Both the position numbers and the translations under genes were made by a program. A stretch of 11,242 nt of DNA, taken from an uncultured Clostridia bacterium. Lineage in GTDB: Bacteria; Bacillota; Clostridia; TANB77; CAG-508. Where the stretch lies: contig CALYBF010000041.1 of NCBI GenBank assembly GCA_944393755.1, positions 1 to 11,242 of the forward strand, given 5' to 3'. This document shows, one piece after another, positions 6,777 through 11,242 of this stretch; position 1 is the stretch's first letter; each line of letters begins with the position of its first letter. Under the pieces are notes generated by a model. It worked only from the letters and a program-made list of their open reading frames with translations, was not told where the DNA came from and ran no database searches.

Positions 6777-7529
6777 TTAATTTGCTGCTATATAATAACC
6801 AACACTTCTTTTGGTGATTAATATCTTTGGAGCTGATGTGTCTTTTTCTATTTTTTCTCTAATTCTTCTAACTGTAACATCAACAGTTCTTATATCTCCA
6901 TAATATTCATAACCCCAAACTTTTTCTAGTAAAGTTTCTCTAGTTACTACTTGTTCTGGTTGAGATGCTAAGAATTTTAACACCTCAAATTCTCTTAAAG
7001 TTAAGTCTACTATTTGACCTCTTACCTTTACTTCAAATTTATCTAAATCTAATTCTAATTCTCCAACAACAATCTTCTTTGTTTCTTTTTGTTTATTCTG
7101 TTGTTCACTTCTATCTTTAACTTCTTGACCATTGTTTAATGTTGCATCTATTTTTCTTAGATTAGCTTTTACTCTTGCAACTAATTCTCTTACACTAAAT
7201 GGTTTTGTAATATAATCATCTGCACCAAGTTCTAGCCCAACAATTTTATCAACTTCATTATCTTTTGCAGTAAGCATTAAAATTGGCACATTTAAAGAAT
7301 TTTTTATTCTTTTACAAACTGATAAACCATCTAATTTTGGAAGCATTACATCTAATAAAATCAAGTCTGGTTTTTTCTCTAAAGCAATATCAACAGCAGT
7401 AATACCATCACTTGCTTCTATGGTTTTATACCCTTCCTTTTCTAAATTATAAACTAAAATATCTCTTATTGGTGCTTCATCATCAACTATTAAAATAGTT
7501 TTAGCATCATTTAATAATTCTTCATCCAC
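6777..7529 (-). CDS. walR: OmpR/PhoB-family response regulator, WalR-like, without adjacent kinase
   Basis: A DNA-binding two-component regulator of 250 residues. The receiver domain (about 11-125) has the acidic pair D16-D17, phospho-acceptor D60 (LILLDVMLP), T87 (MLTAKD) and K109 (DDYITKPF). A longer-than-usual polar linker (about 128-152, NGQEVKDRSEQQNKQKETKK) leads to the winged-helix domain with LTLREFEVLKFLA and WGYEYYGDIRTVDVTVRRIREKI. The last segment and the terminal GYY strongly resemble WalR (YycF/VicR), the regulator of cell-wall turnover. The WalR assignment is by similarity from memory; another PhoB-type regulator is possible. Translation starts at GTG (7529), with AAGGCGG seven bases upstream. 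No histidine kinase follows: the gene ends at its own terminator, so its partner must be elsewhere. Confidence 0.88.
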   Translation of the reverse strand: MDEELLNDAKTILIVDDEAPIRDILVYNLEKEGYKTIEASDGITAVDIALEKKPDLILLDVMLPKLDGLSVCKRIKNSLNVPILMLTAKDNEVDKIVGLELGADDYITKPFSVRELVARVKANLRKIDATLNNGQEVKDRSEQQNKQKETKKIVVGELELDLDKFEVKVRGQIVDLTLREFEVLKFLASQPEQVVTRETLLEKVWGYEYYGDIRTVDVTVRRIREKIEKDTSAPKILITKRSVGYYIAAN

Positions 7530-7572
7530 AAAAATTCCGCCTTTCTTAGCTTAGCTTTATTTTTATAGTATA

Positions 7573-7601
7573 TATATATCATAAAATTTTATGTAATACA
7601 A
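7573..7601 (-). promoter_or_regulatory. Likely promoter of the response-regulator gene, with a palindrome in the spacer
   Basis: Read on the minus strand, TTGTAT (7596-7601), a 17-base spacer and TATATA (7573-7578) with TG one base upstream. The spacer contains a perfect 14-base palindrome, CATAAAATTTTATG, at 7580-7593, which could be an operator, although such A/T palindromes also arise by chance. The mnmA stop is only about 20 bases upstream with no hairpin terminator between, so read-through from mnmA is possible. Confidence 0.45.
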
Positions 7602-7620
7602 GTTTTTTAACAAATTCTTT

Positions 7621-8652
7621 TTAAGAAATTATTCCTCCACCTAAAACAATTCCATTTTCATCATAAAAAACAATAGATTGTCCTTTTGTAATTGCTCTTT
7701 GTGGCTCGTAAAATTCCACTTCTGCTACATTTTTTATAATCTTGACTTTTGCTTTTGATTCCGTTGCTCTATATCGAATTTTAGCAAAAGAAATAAATTC
7801 TTCACCTACTTCTACTTGGAAATTCAAATCTTTTGCAATTAATTTTTTACTATATAAATCTTCTTCCTTTCCAACAATTACTTCATTATTCTTGTAATCT
7901 AAATCTATAACATATAATGGGAATTTATAAGAAACGCCTAGTCCTTTTCTTTGCCCTATTGTATAATTTATAATTCCATTATGTTTTCCTAATATTTCTC
8001 CTGTTTTTAATTTAATATTTCCCTTTTTAGGTTTTTCTTTTAAATTTTCTAATAAAAATTTTTGATAATCGTTATTTTCTATAAAACATATTTCTTGACT
8101 ATCTTTCTTTTTTGCAACTGATAGATTATTTTCTAAAGCGATTTTTCTTATCTCTTCTTTATTTTTATAATTTTCTAACGGAAAGATTATATTTTCTAAC
8201 TCTTCTTTTTTTATTCCATATAAAAAATAGGTCTGGTCTTTTTTTTCTTCTTCTGATTTTCTCAATACATACTGATTATATTTATCTGAAAATTCTATTT
8301 TAGCATAATGACCTGTTGCTATGTATTTGCAACCTAATTCTTTTGCTTTTTCATAAAACAAGCCAAATTTCATTTTTTTATTACACTCTACACATGGATT
8401 TGGAGTTCTTGCTATCTTATATTCTTCTATAAATTTATTTACAACATAACACTTAAATTCTTTTCTAAAATCATATGTATAATGTGGTATTTTTAAAATA
8501 TCACATATTTTTTTTACTTCTTTAACTGTTTCTTCTTCTTTTCCGTTTAAAATCATCGTACAGCCTATAACTTCATAACCTTTTTCTTTTAAAATTATAG
8601 CTGAAACTGTACTATCGACTCCCCCACTCATACCTAATAAAACTTTTTCCAT
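7621..8652 (-). CDS. mnmA: tRNA-specific 2-thiouridylase
   Basis: Forms the 2-thio group of uridine 34 in Lys, Glu and Gln tRNAs, using ATP and sulfur relayed from a cysteine desulfurase. 343 residues from the chosen start. The PP-loop GMSGGVDS is at 7-14. The catalytic cysteine pair is C87 in TPNPCVECN and C189 in DSQEICFIE. GHYAKI, DQTYFLYG and GQRKGLG are further family motifs. The ATG at 8652 has AAGGAG six bases upstream; the upstream in-frame GTG at 8670 would overlap that site and the previous gene. It lies ten bases after the spermidine-synthase-like gene, so the two are probably co-transcribed with aspS, giving a translation-related operon. No cysteine desulfurase gene is nearby. Confidence 0.95.
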   Translation of the reverse strand: MEKVLLGMSGGVDSTVSAIILKEKGYEVIGCTMILNGKEEETVKEVKKICDILKIPHYTYDFRKEFKCYVVNKFIEEYKIARTPNPCVECNKKMKFGLFYEKAKELGCKYIATGHYAKIEFSDKYNQYVLRKSEEEKKDQTYFLYGIKKEELENIIFPLENYKNKEEIRKIALENNLSVAKKKDSQEICFIENNDYQKFLLENLKEKPKKGNIKLKTGEILGKHNGIINYTIGQRKGLGVSYKFPLYVIDLDYKNNEVIVGKEEDLYSKKLIAKDLNFQVEVGEEFISFAKIRYRATESKAKVKIIKNVAEVEFYEPQRAITKGQSIVFYDENGIVLGGGIIS

Positions 8653-8662
8653 ATAAAACTCC

Positions 8663-10123
8663 TTAATCACCTATTGGTGCAAAATGGTCTGTTACAATTT
8701 CTCTATCACTTGTAAAATCTTTTACTTCCATCTCTAATAAATTTTTATATTCATTATATTTTTCTTCATTTATATTATTCTCACCATTTTTTAAACCTAC
8801 TAATATTAGATTTTGCCTTGAACTATTTTCTAAATCTCTTACCTTAAATAATTTTACTTCAGGGAATACAGCTTTATATGTGGCATATTCATATTTAATA
8901 AAATCATCTTCTTTTCCTTCTAAGCTAGATATTATATTTGTAATAACAACTCCATTATCATTTAAAGCATTTTTTGCTTTATTTAATGCCTCATATGTGG
9001 TAAGCTCAAAAGGTGCATTTAAACCTTTAAATGCATCTATTAATATTGTATCATATTTATTTTTAGTATTATTTAAAAAACTCCTTCCATCTTGGGTGTA
9101 TATTTTAAGTCTTGGGTTTTCTACATCTAAACTAAATTCTTCTATTGCAAGTTCTGTCATTTTACTATCTATTTCTACTACATCTATTGTTTTGTCTTGA
9201 TATTTATTTAAATAATATGTAGGATATGTATATGCTGCACCACCTATCATTAAAGTAGATTTTGCGTCTTTATTATAATAATCAAATAAGTCATAATAAT
9301 ATAAATACGCTGCTCCCATTTCATTTGTTTCACTATTTATATATGACTCTAAACCTGTATCTACTTGCATTGTTTTATAATTAATTTCTCCTGTGGATAC
9401 ATTTTTTATCCATATTCTACTATATTCTGAATCTACATCTTGAATTATATCTGTATTATCTTTTTCAAAAATAACTTTTCCATAATAATTAAGCCCTAAT
9501 AATGAAATCAAGCAAATTACCATACAAATACTATATTTCACGTTTTTATTTTCAAACATCATAAATGAAAGTAAAAATAAAATTATTGTTATTATAAGTA
9601 TTATTGCTCTAACTCCTAAGTTTGGAATCAATAAAAAACCAGAGACAAATGTTCCAACAATACTTCCTATTGTTGATAATGATGATATTTTACCTGATGT
9701 TTTTCCTATTTCTTCGTGTTTTTTGTCCTCTAGTTTTACAGCAAATGGTGATACCATTGCTAATATAAAGCTTGGTATACCAAATACTATGCTTGAGCAT
9801 ATTATTGCAACAAGAACTAATTCATTTGTTATACTTGATAATGGTTTTACAAGTAATGTTTCTAGTATTGGTATTATACTTGTGAAAAATGCTCCAGCTA
9901 ATAAAAATAATGATAATAAGTTTTTATCTTCTTTTTTATCTACTATTTTTCCACCAAGCCAATATCCAATACTCATACTTGTTAGCATAATTCCTATAAT
10001 AGTTGTCCAAATCAAATTTGAACTTCCAACATATGGTGATAAAATTCTTGCTGCAACTAATTCTAATGCCATACCTAATGCTCCACATAAAAATACTGTT
10101 ATCTTCATAATATATTTTTTCAT
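8663..10123 (-). CDS. Membrane-anchored spermidine-synthase-like protein (fused transmembrane and methyltransferase-fold domains)
   Basis: 486 residues in two parts. Residues about 5-215 carry seven or so hydrophobic segments (for example 8-28, 38-57, 69-90, 101-128, 150-167, 171-190, 197-215). The soluble part (about 225-486) has a Rossmann methyltransferase/spermidine-synthase core: LMIGGAAYTYP (292-301), VVEIDSKMTELAIEEF (315-330), QDGRSFL (344-350) and ILIDAFKG (360-367). In true spermidine synthases the last segment is DSTDP-like and carries the catalytic Asp; here it is DAFKG, so aminopropyl transfer to putrescine is uncertain. The membrane-fused group is common and mostly uncharacterised. 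No speD or other polyamine gene is in view. The start at 10123 has AAGGAAAAG about eight bases upstream. It sits 15 bases after aspS and 10 bases before mnmA. Confidence 0.85.
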   Translation of the reverse strand: MKKYIMKITVFLCGALGMALELVAARILSPYVGSSNLIWTTIIGIMLTSMSIGYWLGGKIVDKKEDKNLLSLFLLAGAFFTSIIPILETLLVKPLSSITNELVLVAIICSSIVFGIPSFILAMVSPFAVKLEDKKHEEIGKTSGKISSLSTIGSIVGTFVSGFLLIPNLGVRAIILIITIILFLLSFMMFENKNVKYSICMVICLISLLGLNYYGKVIFEKDNTDIIQDVDSEYSRIWIKNVSTGEINYKTMQVDTGLESYINSETNEMGAAYLYYYDLFDYYNKDAKSTLMIGGAAYTYPTYYLNKYQDKTIDVVEIDSKMTELAIEEFSLDVENPRLKIYTQDGRSFLNNTKNKYDTILIDAFKGLNAPFELTTYEALNKAKNALNDNGVVITNIISSLEGKEDDFIKYEYATYKAVFPEVKLFKVRDLENSSRQNLILVGLKNGENNINEEKYNEYKNLLEMEVKDFTSDREIVTDHFAPIGD

Positions 10124-10138
10124 AAGACTTTTCCTTTT

Positions 10139-11242
10139 CTATTTTTCTTCTAAATCTAATTTTATATGAACATCTTTTAATTGTTGTTCTTGTACTTTTG
10201 ATGGTGCTTGCATAAGTAAATCTCTTGCTCTTTTATTTTTTGGAAATGCTATTACTTCTCTAATATTATTTGAATTTGCAATAAGCATTACCATTCTGTC
10301 TAAACCTGGTGCTGCACCTGCATGTGGTGGTGCACCATATTGAAATGCTTTATATAATGCTCCAAATCTATTTTTAACTTCTTCTTCACTATATCCTGCT
10401 ATTTCAAAAGCTTTTACCATTATTTCTGGGTTATGATTTCTAACTGCTCCAGATGCCATTTCATATCCATTACATACTACGTCATATTGATATGCTAAAA
10501 TATCTAATGGGTCTTTTTCTTCTAAAGCTTTTAAACCACCTTGTGGCATTGAAAATGGGTTATGGCTAAAATCTATTGTTCCTTCATCTGATAATTCATA
10601 CATAGGAAAATCTACTATAAAGCAAAATCTATATGTGTCTTTTTCTAGTAAATCTAATCTGTTTCCAAGTTCTATTCTAATAAGCCCTGCTATTTTTTGT
10701 GCGTTCTTTAGTTCATCTCCTATAAAGAATATTGAATCACCATTTTTAAAGTTATATTCTTTTTCTAGTATTTCTTTCATTTCTTCTGTTATGAATTTTG
10801 ATATTCCACCTGTTAAAGCATTTTCTTCACATTTTACCCATGCTAAACCTTTTGCTCCTACTTCTTCTGTTTTTGCAAAATCAGTCATCTTATCAAAGAA
10901 TTTTCTTCCTTGTTTACTACCTTCAGGTACAATGATTGCTTTTACTGTTTTTCCTTCAAATGCTTTAAATTCTGATTTTTTAAATACTTTTGTTACATCT
11001 TGGATAATTAATGGATTTCTTAAGTCTGGTTTATCTATTCCGTATTTTTCCATAGCTTCTTTATATGGTATTCTAATAAAAGGACCTTCATCTACTTTCC
11101 AATTTGTAAACTTTTTAAATGTATATGGCACAACTTCTTCTATTATTTTAAATACATCTTCTTGGGTTGCAAAGCTCATTTCAAAGTCTAATTGGTAAAA
11201 TTCCCCTGGTGCTCTATCTGCTCTAGGGTCTTCATCTCTAAA
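10139..11242 (-). CDS. aspS: Aspartyl-tRNA synthetase, C-terminal part (5' end beyond the window)
   Basis: Charges tRNA-Asp with aspartate. The frame is open to the right edge, so 367 codons of an expected roughly 590 are visible; the ATG at 11179 is internal, since the frame continues upstream as motif 2 (FRDEDPRADRAPGEFYQLDFE). The catalytic class II core is interrupted by the bacterial GAD insertion (about 11096-10670 on the window). The core resumes at RFCFIVDFPMYEL and ends with motif 3, GAPPHAGAAPGLDRMVM. The missing N-terminal part would hold the anticodon-binding OB domain and motif 1. It is the first visible gene of a cluster with the spermidine-synthase-like gene (15 bases on) and mnmA. 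The promoter, and any T-box leader, would be off the window. Confidence 0.95.
   Translation of the reverse strand, partial: FRDEDPRADRAPGEFYQLDFEMSFATQEDVFKIIEEVVPYTFKKFTNWKVDEGPFIRIPYKEAMEKYGIDKPDLRNPLIIQDVTKVFKKSEFKAFEGKTVKAIIVPEGSKQGRKFFDKMTDFAKTEEVGAKGLAWVKCEENALTGGISKFITEEMKEILEKEYNFKNGDSIFFIGDELKNAQKIAGLIRIELGNRLDLLEKDTYRFCFIVDFPMYELSDEGTIDFSHNPFSMPQGGLKALEEKDPLDILAYQYDVVCNGYEMASGAVRNHNPEIMVKAFEIAGYSEEEVKNRFGALYKAFQYGAPPHAGAAPGLDRMVMLIANSNNIREVIAFPKNKRARDLLMQAPSKVQEQQLKDVHIKLDLEEK

Noticed and set aside
1..11242. Frequent short TCTTCTAA/TTCTTCT-like strings across the plus strand as a dispersed repeat.
   Set aside because: They are the reverse complement of common Glu/Lys/Leu codons (GAA, GAA, TTA) in A+T-rich genes on the minus strand, with no fixed length or spacing.

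Overview
The window is about 27% G+C. Almost every gene lies on the minus strand, packed closely and preceded by AGGAG-type ribosome sites. The gene set includes a family II (Mn-dependent) pyrophosphatase, Hsp33, the MEP-pathway genes ispG and ispH, a WalR-like regulator, mnmA, and a bacterial-type aspS with a GAD insertion. Together this points to a low-GC Bacillota, most likely an uncultured Clostridia-type anaerobe; this placement is an inference from gene content and composition. There is no CRISPR array, rRNA, tRNA or recognisable insertion sequence, and no gene-free stretch longer than about 180 bases.

Layout from right to left, in the direction of minus-strand transcription. aspS runs off the right edge (3' part only). 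It is followed at short spacing by a membrane-anchored spermidine-synthase-like gene and then mnmA. A WalR-like response regulator follows with its own likely promoter, a GTG start and a strong 12-bp terminator; no histidine kinase is next to it. The ispG-ispH pair, which makes isoprenoid precursors, comes next. A fourth transcript then starts from a good promoter at about 4607-4635 and carries a GpgS-like glycosyltransferase, a histidine-family phosphatase, a GT4 glycosyltransferase and hslO (Hsp33). hslO is split by one extra base. The transcript ends at a bidirectional terminator at 1333-1378. At the left edge ppaC has its own consensus promoter.

The only plus-strand gene, at 1106-1324, encodes a 72-residue protein. 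It has 49% G+C against about 27% around it, and it carries a near-perfect promoter, a strong ribosome site and the shared terminator. It looks like a recently acquired, self-contained single-gene cassette of unknown function.

Other points of interest. (1) The GT2 / histidine phosphatase / GT4 cluster resembles a glucosylglycerate-type pathway, in which GpgS makes glucosyl-3-phosphoglycerate and GpgP dephosphorylates it. (2) The tetranucleotides CATG and GATC are almost absent, and codon choice shows why: His before a G-starting codon is nearly always CAC, and Asp before a C-starting codon is nearly always GAC. This suggests past or present pressure from restriction enzymes with those targets. 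(3) hslO is disrupted by a single base although both halves remain well conserved.
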